Assembly (NCBI GenBank): GCA_002240395.1
Contig: CP016836.1
Coordinates: 1,860,001 to 1,924,000 of the forward strand
DNA length: 64,000 nucleotides
Origin: Xanthomonas citri pv. mangiferaeindicae
GTDB taxonomy: Bacteria > Pseudomonadota > Gammaproteobacteria > Xanthomonadales > Xanthomonadaceae
Reading direction: 5' to 3'
Made by a program: the position numbers and the translations under genes. Shown here in pieces: positions 1-8,079 of this stretch (positions are counted from its first letter, which is position 1; every line of letters begins with the position of its first letter). The notes under the pieces are model-generated. The model searched no databases and was not told where the DNA came from. It was given only the letters and a program-made list of their open reading frames with translations.

Positions 1-1090
1 TGCTGGTCAGCGTGCCCAGGCGCTCGATTGCGGTGGTGAAGATGGTCGGGAACATGATCGAGTTGAACAGACCGACCGCCAGCGCGCTCCACATCGCGAT
101 GCTGCCGCTGCTGGTCATCGTCACTGTCAGCAGCACGCACACCATGACCGCAGCGAACGCGAGCAGCCGGCGTGCGTCGATCTTGGTCATCAAGGCCGCA
201 CCGATGAAACGGCCGACCATCGCGCCGCCCCAGTAGAACGCCAGGAAGCGCGAGGCCGCCGCTTCGCTCAGTCCGCCGATCGCGGGCTCGGCCATGTAGT
301 TGATCAGGAAGCTGCCGATCGCGACTTCAGCGCCGACGTACATGAAGATGCCGAGCACGCCCCAGCGCAGGTGCGGGTGGGCCAGTGCTTCCCGGAAGGT
401 GTGCGGGTCATGGGTCGATGCGCCCTCTGCGCGCAGCGAGGGAATCCGCATCGTCACCACGAACACCGCCAGCAACAACAGGCCGCCGGCCAGCATCAGA
501 TAGGGCAGCTCGACCGAGCGCGCTTCCGAGGCGCGGTAGGCGATCTGGTCGGCCATCGGCATCGCGGCGATCTGGTCCGCCCCCAGCACCGTGCCGGCCA
601 GGATCAGCGGGCCGATGAAGTACGGGAACGCGGTCGTGCCGAACGAGTTGAGCGCCTGGGCGAAGGTGAGCCGGCTGTGCGAGGACTCGGGCGGGCCCAG
701 CAGCGCGATGTAGGGATTGGCGGAGACCTGCAGCAGCGTGATGCCCGAGGCCAGCACGAACAGCGCCGTCAGGAACAGGCCGTACGAGGGCAGGCGGGCG
801 GCCGGGAAGAACAGCGCCGCGCCGGCCGCGGCCACCAGCAGGCCGACGACGATGCTGGCCTTGTAGCCGATGCGCGAGACCACCGTGCCGGCAGGGATCG
901 ACATCAGAAAGTACGCGCCGAAGAACGTGAACTGGATCAGCAGCGTCTGCACGTAGTTCATCGAGAACACGGCCTTGAGATGCGGAATCAGCACATCATT
1001 GAGGCTGGTCAGGCCGCCCCAGGTCAGAAAGATCAGGCTCACCACCGCGATTGCGGCGGAATTGGACATCGTGGAACGGGATGTGCTCAT
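1..1090 (-). CDS. FucP/NagP-type sugar MFS transporter (C-terminus cut by window start)
   Basis: Inner-membrane sugar:proton symporter of the FucP branch of the major facilitator superfamily. The frame is open from the ATG at 1088-1090 (MSTSRSTMSN...) to the window edge, giving 363 residues, so roughly the last 60-70 are missing. Family features visible are the early stretch FLTWGGLTSLNDVLIPHLK, the segment LQVSANPYIALLGPP, and NSIMFPTIFTTAIERLG near the truncated end, which is typical of L-fucose/glucose/N-acetylglucosamine permeases. It is divergent from the GH92 mannosidase, so uptake of mannose or a related sugar is plausible but the substrate is inferred only from context. Confidence 0.88.
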   Translation of the reverse strand, partial: MSTSRSTMSNSAAIAVVSLIFLTWGGLTSLNDVLIPHLKAVFSMNYVQTLLIQFTFFGAYFLMSIPAGTVVSRIGYKASIVVGLLVAAAGAALFFPAARLPSYGLFLTALFVLASGITLLQVSANPYIALLGPPESSHSRLTFAQALNSFGTTAFPYFIGPLILAGTVLGADQIAAMPMADQIAYRASEARSVELPYLMLAGGLLLLAVFVVTMRIPSLRAEGASTHDPHTFREALAHPHLRWGVLGIFMYVGAEVAIGSFLINYMAEPAIGGLSEAAASRFLAFYWGGAMVGRFIGAALMTKIDARRLLAFAAVMVCVLLTVTMTSSGSIAMWSALAVGLFNSIMFPTIFTTAIERLGTLTS

Positions 1091-1326
1091 GCGTCGGCTC
1101 CGGTGGCCTGCGTCGGGACGTTGGAAAAGGAACGGCGGGCGCGCACGCGCAATGTCGTGCGGGCGATGGGGTAGGCGGTGGTGGCGGGCGGCATCGTGCG
1201 CCGCCGTCCCGACAGGATCGTCCCTTGAACCGATTGAAGGTCGGACATGGTGACGTTGCCGAAGTCGGGCGGCATCTTGCAATGCAACATGCGGGAAACG
1301 GCCTCGGATGCTAGGGTCGGGCGAAT

Positions 1327-1338
1327 TGAATCGATACA
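1327..1338. promoter_or_regulatory. Possible LacI-type operator before the GH92 gene
   Basis: The near-palindrome TGAATCGATACA is centred on CG and lies 12 bases before the GH92 start codon. CG-centred palindromes beginning TG and ending CA are typical LacI-family operators. No LacI gene is in the window, so this is an inference from the site alone. Confidence 0.3.
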
Positions 1339-1350
1339 AACGAGGGCGCG

Positions 1351-3699
1351 ATGGCCAGGCTGGGGGCAGCGATGACGGTGGCGATGGGCGCGGTGTTGGG
1401 AATGGGGGCGGCACTGGCCGATCCGGGCACGGTGGGTGACAAGGCCTACGGCGCGGTCGATCCGTTCATCGGCACCGGCGGCGAGGGCCATACCTATCCC
1501 GGTGCGACGGTGCCCTTCGGCATGGTCCAGCTCAGCCCCGACACCCGTATCCAGCCGCGCGAGAAGGGCTACGACTGGGCCGCGGGGTATCGCTACGACG
1601 ACACCAGCATCGTCGGCTTCTCGCACACCCATTTCTCGGGCACCGGTCACTCCGACCTCGGCGATGTGCTGCTGATGCCGACCACCGGACCCGAGCGGCT
1701 CGAACGCGGCGACCCTGATCGCCCCGGCAGCGGCTACGCCTCGCGTTTCCGCCACGACGACGAGGTGGCGCAGCCCGGCTACTACGCGGTCACGCTCGAC
1801 GATTACCGCGTGCGGGCCGAACTGACCACCAGCGCCCGTGCTGGCGTGCACCGCTACACCTTTCCGGCGGGCGAGGACGCGCGCGTGCTGCTGGACCTGC
1901 GCACGTCGATGTACGACTACCCGGGCAAGATCCTGTGGTCGCGGCTGCGGCGCATGCCCGATGGCACGATCACCGGCTTCCGCGAGACCCGGGGCTGGGC
2001 GCCGGGCCGACAGCTGTACTTTGCGATGCGCTTTTCGCGGCCGCTGCAAGGCCATGCCTTCCACAACACCGAGACCGATATCCTCTACAAGGGGTTCGCC
2101 CCGCCGGCCGATCGCAGCCCCGGCGAACGCGCGCAGATCGAGGGCCGGCAGCTGGTCGGGACCTTCGATTTCGGCAAGCTCGACGCGCCGCTGGTAGTCA
2201 AGGTCGCGATCTCGTCGGTCGACGAGGCCGGCGCGATCGCCAACCTCGACGCGGAAGTGCCGGATTTCGACTTCGACCGCGTGCGCGCCGAGGCGCGGGC
2301 GCAGTGGACGCAGGCGTTGTCTGTACTCGACATCGATGCGCCCGAGCACGATCGCCGCAGCGCCTACACCGCGCTCTACCACACGCTGTTGGGCCCGACG
2401 CTGTTCATGGACGTCGATGGGCGCTATCGCGGACCGGATCAGGCGATCCATACCGCCGACGGCTTCGCTCACTACTCGACGTTCTCGCTGTGGGACACCT
2501 ATCGCGCACTGCATCCACTGCTGACCCTGGTGCAGCCGGAGAAGCGCAATGCCGATTTCGTCGACTCGCTGCTCGCGCACCGCCGCCACAGCCCGTACGG
2601 GATCCTGCCGGTGTGGTCGTTCCATGGCCAGGAGACCTGGACGATGATCGGCTACCACGCGGTGCCGGTGATCGCCGACGCGTACCTGAAAGGCATCCGC
2701 GGCTTCGATGCCGACGCCGCGCTCGAGGCGATGACCGCCAGTGCGTCCTACGGCCCCTACGACGGGTTGCGCCAGTACATGGAACTGGGCTGGGTGCCGA
2801 TCGATGAAGAAGGCGAGGCCGCCTCGAAGACCCTCGAGTACGCCTACGGCGACTGGACGATCGCGCGGATGGCCCAGGCGATGGGGCGCGACGCGGTCGC
2901 GCGCGATTTCGCTCGGCGCGCGGCGAACTGGCGCAACGCCTTCGATCCTGCGACCGGCTTCATGCGCGCCCGCAACCGCGACGGCAGCTTCCGGGTGCCG
3001 TTCGACCCGACCGCCAGCGGCTACGGCACCGATTACACCGAGGGTAATGCCTGGCAGTACTCCTGGTACGTGCCGCATGACGTCGCCGGTCTGGCGGCCG
3101 CCCACGGCGGGGCGGACGCGCTGCTCGACAAGCTGGACGCGGTGTTCGAGGCCGATGTCGACCCGGCGATCTTCGAGCACATGGAGGACATCACCGGGTT
3201 GATCGGCTGGTATGCCCACGGCAACGAGCCCAGCCACCATGTGGCCTATCTCTATGCGCATGCCGGCCAGCCCTGGCGCACCCAGGCACGCCTGGGGACG
3301 ATCATGGCGAGCCAGTACGCCGACCGGCCCGACGGCCTGGCGGGCAACGACGACCTGGGCCAGATGTCGGCCTGGTACCTGTTCACCGCACTGGGCTTCT
3401 ACCCGGTCGCACCGGGCAGCGGCGAGTACGTGATCGGCCGGCCGTTCCTGCCGCGCGCCACGCTCGACCTGCCCAACGGCAAGCGCTTCACCATCGTCGC
3501 CGACGGTCTGGCGGAAGGCCACGGCTACATCGGCGCGGCGACGCTCAACGGCCAGCCGCTGCGGCGCGCATTCCTGCGTCACGACGAGATCCTGGCCGGC
3601 GGCGAGCTGCGCTTCACCATGCAGGCCGCCCCCAACCGCGATTGGCCCGGCGCGGACGCCGAGGCGCCGTACTCGATGAGCACCGCAACAGTCCACTGA
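1351..3699 (+). CDS. Secreted GH92 family alpha-mannosidase
   Basis: Calcium-dependent exo-alpha-mannosidase of glycoside hydrolase family 92, 782 residues, close to the family's usual 750-800. An N-terminal signal peptide ends near ALA-DP (about residue 24). GH92 hallmarks run in order: DPFIGTGGEGHTYPGATVPFG near the mature N-terminus, FSLWDTYRALHPL, TLEYAYGDW with Glu496 as candidate general acid, EGNAWQYSWYVPHD, HGNEPSHH (about 623-630) and GNDDLGQMSAWY (about 665-676) with the candidate catalytic and metal-binding acids. It probably acts in the periplasm on mannose-containing glycans. The divergent sugar transporter suggests a small mannoside-use locus. Bond specificity (1,2 / 1,3 / 1,4 / 1,6) cannot be told from sequence. 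Confidence 0.93.
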   Translation: MARLGAAMTVAMGAVLGMGAALADPGTVGDKAYGAVDPFIGTGGEGHTYPGATVPFGMVQLSPDTRIQPREKGYDWAAGYRYDDTSIVGFSHTHFSGTGHSDLGDVLLMPTTGPERLERGDPDRPGSGYASRFRHDDEVAQPGYYAVTLDDYRVRAELTTSARAGVHRYTFPAGEDARVLLDLRTSMYDYPGKILWSRLRRMPDGTITGFRETRGWAPGRQLYFAMRFSRPLQGHAFHNTETDILYKGFAPPADRSPGERAQIEGRQLVGTFDFGKLDAPLVVKVAISSVDEAGAIANLDAEVPDFDFDRVRAEARAQWTQALSVLDIDAPEHDRRSAYTALYHTLLGPTLFMDVDGRYRGPDQAIHTADGFAHYSTFSLWDTYRALHPLLTLVQPEKRNADFVDSLLAHRRHSPYGILPVWSFHGQETWTMIGYHAVPVIADAYLKGIRGFDADAALEAMTASASYGPYDGLRQYMELGWVPIDEEGEAASKTLEYAYGDWTIARMAQAMGRDAVARDFARRAANWRNAFDPATGFMRARNRDGSFRVPFDPTASGYGTDYTEGNAWQYSWYVPHDVAGLAAAHGGADALLDKLDAVFEADVDPAIFEHMEDITGLIGWYAHGNEPSHHVAYLYAHAGQPWRTQARLGTIMASQYADRPDGLAGNDDLGQMSAWYLFTALGFYPVAPGSGEYVIGRPFLPRATLDLPNGKRFTIVADGLAEGHGYIGAATLNGQPLRRAFLRHDEILAGGELRFTMQAAPNRDWPGADAEAPYSMSTATVH

Positions 3700-3862
3700 G
3701 TCGATCCCGGTCTTCCCGTGCAGCCGCGCCGCGCCCGCGCGCCCGCGCGGCCGCGCGCTGTCGCGGCACGTCGGCGACGGCCGTCTCGCTCGGCATCCTC
3801 GATCCTCCCAGATCCGGAACACGCGGCACCCGATGGCGCCGACCGGTCCTTGTACGAGGGCA

Positions 3863-3876
3863 TGACAACGCTGTCA
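3863..3876. promoter_or_regulatory. Perfect-arm palindrome TGACAACGCTGTCA (LacI-operator-like)
   Basis: The arms TGACA and TGTCA are perfect complements around ACGC, the common pattern of LacI-family operators in xanthomonads. It lies 164 bases after the GH92 stop and 212 before the next gene, so which promoter it would control is unclear. Confidence 0.3.
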
Positions 3877-3880
3877 ATGT

Positions 3881-3910
3881 GCGGAGGCGTCGAGGACGCG
3901 ACGCCTCCGC
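3881..3910. repeat. Perfect 12-bp hairpin
   Basis: Arms GCGGAGGCGTCG (3881-3892) and CGACGCCTCCGC (3899-3910) are exact complements around the loop AGGACG. No T-run follows on either strand, so an intrinsic terminator is only possible. It could serve as a 3' end for the GH92 transcript. Confidence 0.45.
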
Positions 3911-4087
3911 CAGGTCGGCGCTGCGAAAAGGGCGCTGCGCGCCGCAACCGATGGCCCCGGGCCAGCGCGATCGTCCCGGTTCGACGCCGCGGCGCCCGGG
4001 TGACGCGTGCCCATCCGCCTGCGCGGCCTGCGATTGGCAAAGTCACCGGCCCTCGCTACGCTCCGCGCACCTCCCCCGGGCTCCCCC

Positions 4088-4738
4088 ATGTCGACCCCGC
4101 TGTCCGCGCCGCCGCGCCTCAACCCCCTGTCCTACGTCATCTTCGGTTCGCGCTGGCTCCAGCTGCCGCTGTACCTGGGCCTGATCGTCGCCCAGTGCGT
4201 CTACGTGTTCCTGTTCGTCAAGGAGCTTTGGCACCTGGTCCACGGCGCCACGACGCTGACCGAGCAGGGGATCATGCTGCTGGTGCTGGGCCTGATCGAC
4301 GTGGTGATGATCTCCAATCTGCTGGTGATGGTGATTGTCGGCGGCTACGAGACCTTCGTCTCGCGCCTGGGTCTGCAGGGCCATCCCGACCAGCCCGAAT
4401 GGCTCAGTCACGTCAATGCCAGCGTGCTCAAGGTCAAGCTGGCGATGGCGATCATCGGCATCTCGTCGATCCACCTGCTCAAGACCTTCATCGCCGCCGG
4501 CGAAGTCGGCCTGCCGGTCTGCGGCACCGCCGATGCCATCGCCGCGGCGGCCGCCCACGCTCAGGCGATCGCTGGCGGGCTGTCGCTCGCCGCGCCGGCC
4601 TGCACCAAGGTCACCACCGCCGGCGTCATGTGGCAGACGATCATCCACGGCGGCTTCATCCTCTCGGCGATCGGCATTGCCTACACCGACAAGCTGATGA
4701 CCGGCAGCAGCGCCCGCCGCGAGCACGCCGCCCACTGA
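4088..4738 (+). CDS. YqhA / UPF0114 (TIGR00645) family membrane protein
   Basis: Integral inner-membrane protein of unknown function, 216 residues. It matches the UPF0114 (YqhA) family through the N-terminal RWLQLPLYLGLIVAQCVYVF segment, the central LVLGLIDVVMISNLLVMVIVGGYETF helix and the C-terminal HGGFILSAIGIAYTDKL. The ATG at 4088 is chosen because the conserved part starts shortly after it. The protein is longer than E. coli YqhA (about 164), with much of the difference in an alanine-rich stretch with two cysteines between the third and fourth hydrophobic segments (about residues 137-179). Confidence 0.85.
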   Translation: MSTPLSAPPRLNPLSYVIFGSRWLQLPLYLGLIVAQCVYVFLFVKELWHLVHGATTLTEQGIMLLVLGLIDVVMISNLLVMVIVGGYETFVSRLGLQGHPDQPEWLSHVNASVLKVKLAMAIIGISSIHLLKTFIAAGEVGLPVCGTADAIAAAAAHAQAIAGGLSLAAPACTKVTTAGVMWQTIIHGGFILSAIGIAYTDKLMTGSSARREHAAH

Positions 4739-4740
4739 GC

Positions 4741-4852
4741 AAAACCGGGGTCAGAGTCGATTTTCCGTGCCCGATATCGACGCTGGCCCCGAGCTCTGAG
4801 CGCCGCCACGGCTTCGGCCGCGTCGTCGAAAAATGGACTCTGACCCCGGTTT
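4741..4852. repeat. REP/BIME-like inverted repeat
   Basis: Two near-perfect inverted arms bracket about 60 bases. The left arm (4741-4764) and right arm (4829-4852) share the core GGGGTCAGAGTC / GACTCTGACCCC, with a single mismatch over some 22 bases. Such GGGGTCAGAGTC palindromes are abundant in Xanthomonadaceae and are thought to be mobilised by RAYT-type (TnpA_REP) transposases. No transposase is in this window and I saw no second copy. Being 22 bases upstream of uvrD it could also affect its expression. Confidence 0.7.
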
Positions 4853-4874
4853 GGGAGGGGCGTAGAATGCGGGG

Positions 4875-7055
4875 ATGGATGTCTCGCACCTGCTCGATGG
4901 GCTGAATGCAGCCCAGCGCCAAGCTGTCTCGGCGCCCGATTCGCACTATCTCGTTCTGGCCGGCGCCGGCAGCGGCAAGACCCGCGTGCTGACGCACCGG
5001 ATCGCCTGGCTCAACGAAGTGTTCGGGGTGCCGGCCTACGGTGTGTTCGCCGTGACCTTCACCAACAAGGCCGCGGCCGAGATGCGTCACCGCGTGGACG
5101 CGCAGTTGCGCAACGGCGCGCGCGGCATGTGGATCGGCACCTTCCACGGCCTGGCGCACCGCCTGCTGCGCCTGCACTGGCAGGATGCGAAGCTGCCCGA
5201 GGGCTTCCAGATTCTCGACAGCGACGATCAGCTGCGGCTGGTCAAGCGCGTGGTCCAGCAGCTCGAGCTCGACGACGCGCGCTTTCCGCCGCGGCAGATC
5301 GCCTGGTGGATCAACGCGCAGAAGGACGAAGGCAAGCGGCCGCAGCACATCCAGGATGGCGGCGACGAATGGTCGGGCGTGATGCTCAAGGCCTATGCGC
5401 TGTACCAGGAGCGCTGCGACCGTGCCGGCCTGGTTGATTTTGCCGAGATCCTGCTGCGCGCACACGAACTGCTGCGCGATACGCCGGCGCTGCTCGCGCA
5501 CTACCGCCAGCGCTTCGGGCATCTGCTGGTCGACGAGTTCCAGGACACCAACGCGATCCAGTACGCATTTGTGCGCGTGCTCGCGGGCGACACCGGCAAG
5601 GTGTTCATCGTCGGCGACGACGACCAGGCGATCTATGGCTGGCGCGGCGCGAAGGTCGAGAACGTGCAGCGCTTCCTGCGCGATTACCCGGGCGCGCAGA
5701 CGATCCGGCTCGAACAGAACTACCGCTCCAGCGCCAACATCCTGGGCGCGGCCAACGCGGTCATCGCGCACAACCCCGACCGGCTCGGCAAGCAGCTGTG
5801 GACCGACAGCGGCGAGGGCGATCCGATCGACCTGTACGCGGCCTACAACGAGATCGACGAGGCGCGCTACGTGGTCGAGCGCGCGTTGCAGTGGGTCCGC
5901 GACGGTGGCAGCCACGGCGACATCGCCGTGCTCTACCGCAGCAATGCGCAGTCGCGCGCGATGGAAGAGCAACTGGTCGCTGAGCAGGTGCCCTATCGCG
6001 TCTACGGCGGTGTGCGCTTCTTCGAACGCGCCGAGATCAAGGACACGCTGGCCTACCTGCGCCTGATCGCCAATCGCGACGACGACGCCGCGTTCGAGCG
6101 TGCGGTCAACACGCCGCCGCGCGGCATCGGCGAGCGCACGCTCGACGAGGTGCGTCGGCAGGCGCGCGAACATGCGATCCCGTTGTGGGAATCGGCGCTG
6201 CGCTGTGCCCAGGGCGGCGGTCTGGCGGGCCGCGCCCGCAATGCGCTGGCCGGCTTCGCCCAGCTGATCGACGCGCTGGCCGGCGAGGTCGCCGAGTTGT
6301 CGCTCAAGGACAAGATCGATCACGTGCTCGCGCGCTCCAACCTGCGCGTGCATTACGCCAACGAGTCGAAGGGCAGTGCCGATTCGCGGGTCGAGAACCT
6401 CGACGAACTGGTCTCGGTCGCCTCGCGCTTCGTGCGCGGAGACGACGAAGAGAGCGCCCAGCTCACCGAACTCGTTGCGTTTCTGGCCTATGCCGCGCTT
6501 GAAGCCGGGGAAGGCCAGGCGCAGGCCGGCGAGGATGGCGTGCAGCTGATGACGTTGCACAGCGCCAAGGGCCTGGAGTTCCCGCTGGTGTTCCTGGTGG
6601 GGCTGGAGGAGGGGCTGTTTCCGAGCGCGCGCACCGCCGAGGAGAGCGGCCGGCTGGAGGAGGAGCGTCGGCTGGCGTATGTGGGCATCACTCGCGCGCG
6701 GCAGAAGCTGGTGCTGACCTACGCCGAGGCGCGCCGCCTGCACGGGCAGGACATGTTCGGCGTGCCGTCGCGCTTCCTGCGCGAGATCCCGCCGGCGCTG
6801 CTGCACGAAGTGCGGCCGAAGGTACAGGCCACACGCGCGACGTTCCCGCAGCGGCAGCGCCCCGACTACGGCCATGCCAGCCTGGCGCCGTCGGTCGGTG
6901 TGCGCCTGGGCCAGAGCGTGACGCATGCGAAGTTCGGCACCGGCACCGTGACCGACATCGAGGGCGACGGCGCGCATGCGCGCGTGCAGGTCAACTTCGA
7001 CGAGGCCGGCAGCAAATGGCTGGTGATGGCCTACGCGAATCTGCAGCCTGCCTAG
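4875..7055 (+). CDS. uvrD: DNA helicase II UvrD
   Basis: Superfamily 1A 3'-5' DNA helicase for nucleotide excision and mismatch repair, 726 residues, the normal length. The ordered motifs are clear: Q-motif region LNAAQRQAV, Walker A AGAGSGKT (near residue 33), TFTNKAAAEM, TFHGLAHRLL, DEFQDTN (motif II), GDDDQAIYGWRGA (motif III), LEQNYRSS (motif IV), LMTLHSAKGLEFPLVFLVGLEEGLFP (motif V) and EEERRLAYVGITRARQKL (motif VI). A C-terminal Tudor-like tail (VTHAKFGTGTVTDIEGDG) is present. It stands alone, with a REP-like palindrome just upstream. Confidence 0.96.
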   Translation: MDVSHLLDGLNAAQRQAVSAPDSHYLVLAGAGSGKTRVLTHRIAWLNEVFGVPAYGVFAVTFTNKAAAEMRHRVDAQLRNGARGMWIGTFHGLAHRLLRLHWQDAKLPEGFQILDSDDQLRLVKRVVQQLELDDARFPPRQIAWWINAQKDEGKRPQHIQDGGDEWSGVMLKAYALYQERCDRAGLVDFAEILLRAHELLRDTPALLAHYRQRFGHLLVDEFQDTNAIQYAFVRVLAGDTGKVFIVGDDDQAIYGWRGAKVENVQRFLRDYPGAQTIRLEQNYRSSANILGAANAVIAHNPDRLGKQLWTDSGEGDPIDLYAAYNEIDEARYVVERALQWVRDGGSHGDIAVLYRSNAQSRAMEEQLVAEQVPYRVYGGVRFFERAEIKDTLAYLRLIANRDDDAAFERAVNTPPRGIGERTLDEVRRQAREHAIPLWESALRCAQGGGLAGRARNALAGFAQLIDALAGEVAELSLKDKIDHVLARSNLRVHYANESKGSADSRVENLDELVSVASRFVRGDDEESAQLTELVAFLAYAALEAGEGQAQAGEDGVQLMTLHSAKGLEFPLVFLVGLEEGLFPSARTAEESGRLEEERRLAYVGITRARQKLVLTYAEARRLHGQDMFGVPSRFLREIPPALLHEVRPKVQATRATFPQRQRPDYGHASLAPSVGVRLGQSVTHAKFGTGTVTDIEGDGAHARVQVNFDEAGSKWLVMAYANLQPA

Positions 7056-7158
7056 CGCACGGCATCAGGGCGAGTGGGTTGCGACGTTCGGACGCGCCGG
7101 CCCGATCGGGTGCCGGGCGTATATTCGGGGCGACCCTCGTCATCCCCGGGAGCAGGCC

Positions 7159-7605
7159 ATGTACCGCAACATCCTTGTCGCCACCGATGGATCCGAACTC
7201 GCCGCACGCGGTGTCGAGCACGCGGCCACGCTCGCCGCAGGCCTCGGTGCGTCGCTGACCATCGTCACCGTGTCCGAGCCCTGGAACACCGCGCTGACCG
7301 ATCCCAGTGGGCTGGTCGGCTTCGATGAATTCCTCAAGGACTACCGCGCCGCGGCCCAGGCCCGTGCCGACGACGTGCTCGCCGCCGCGAAGCAGGCCGC
7401 ATCGCGGCATGGGGTCGAGGCCACAACGCTGTTCGTGGCCGAGCAGCCGCCAGCCGATGCGATCCTCGAGACCGCGCAGGCGCGCGGCATCGACGTCGTG
7501 GTGATGGCCTCCCACGGGCGCCGGGGGTTGGGCCGGCTGTTGCTCGGCAGCCAGACCCAGGCGGTCGTGGCGCGCAGCGAGCTACCGGTGCTGATCGTGC
7601 GATGA
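7159..7605 (+). CDS. Universal stress protein (UspA family)
   Basis: A 148-residue cytoplasmic Usp-fold protein. It starts with MYRNILVATDGSELAARGVEHA (beta-1 with the conserved Asp) and carries the ATP-binding type C-terminal motif ASHGRRGLGRLLLGSQTQAVV, the G-2x-G-9x-G-S/T pattern, ending in the hydrophobic PVLIVR strand. This is therefore likely an ATP-binding Usp that modulates stress survival. It is monocistronic, 103 bases after uvrD and convergent with the small gene that follows. Confidence 0.92.
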   Translation: MYRNILVATDGSELAARGVEHAATLAAGLGASLTIVTVSEPWNTALTDPSGLVGFDEFLKDYRAAAQARADDVLAAAKQAASRHGVEATTLFVAEQPPADAILETAQARGIDVVVMASHGRRGLGRLLLGSQTQAVVARSELPVLIVR

Positions 7606-7649
7606 CCTGAGCCGCTGTGCCTGCGAGGGCGGTGCCGTCGCACGGGCTG

Positions 7650-7895
7650 CTACTCGCGCAGCGCGAACCCCGGCGACTCGTTGAGCCGCCCGTCGCCTTC
7701 GACCACCAGCCAGCGCGCGCCGGCCTTCTCGAATACGACCGGGACCGGGTCCCGGAACAGCGGGCGGCGCACGAAGCGCAGTTCCCAGCCCAGCGCCTCG
7801 AGGGTCGCGATCGCGGCCGCCTGCTCGGGCGTCAGGCCCCGGCGCAGGGTGGCCGGATCGGCCGGGGCCGGGCGGCGACGTTCGGATCGGCTCAT
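7650..7895 (-). CDS. Small hypothetical protein (81 aa)
   Basis: An 81-residue charged protein without signal peptide or membrane segment. The middle (TPEQAAAIATLEALGWELRF) looks like a helix followed by a beta-rich stretch with RPLFRDPVPVVF and WLVVEGDGRL. The spacing of codon bias is like the neighbours and it has no overlap with other genes, which supports it being real. It lies convergent to the usp gene. I do not recognise the family. Confidence 0.6.
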   Translation of the reverse strand: MSRSERRRPAPADPATLRRGLTPEQAAAIATLEALGWELRFVRRPLFRDPVPVVFEKAGARWLVVEGDGRLNESPGFALRE

Positions 7896-8079
7896 GCGGG
7901 CTCTCGCTCGGGACGCGGCGGATGCAGCGCGGCCTCCGCTCGCCGCATCGTACGTGAAGGCGCCGGGCCCGCAAACTTCCTGCCCGCGTCATGACCTCCG
8001 GGTCTCGCGCCACCGTCACGTCAGGCCCTAGGCTGTGCAGGTCCGGCCCGCGCGGCCACTTCAACCCGGAGAGTCGCCC

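Larger units (their letters stand above)
3700..4087. other. Intergenic region, two palindromes, no gene
   Basis: The 388 bases between the GH92 gene and the YqhA-type gene hold no convincing reading frame. They contain a CG-centred palindrome TGACAACGCTGTCA at 3863-3876, resembling a LacI-type operator, and a perfect 12-bp hairpin at 3881-3910. Nothing else stands out. Confidence 0.6.

Noticed and set aside
1087..3822. 911-codon minus-strand ORF opposite the GH92 gene
   Set aside because: It is the high-GC antisense shadow of a well-supported GH92 gene; its product is Arg/Ala/His-rich with no family features.
4656..6977. 773-codon minus-strand ORF opposite uvrD
   Set aside because: Antisense shadow; uvrD has every helicase motif on the plus strand.
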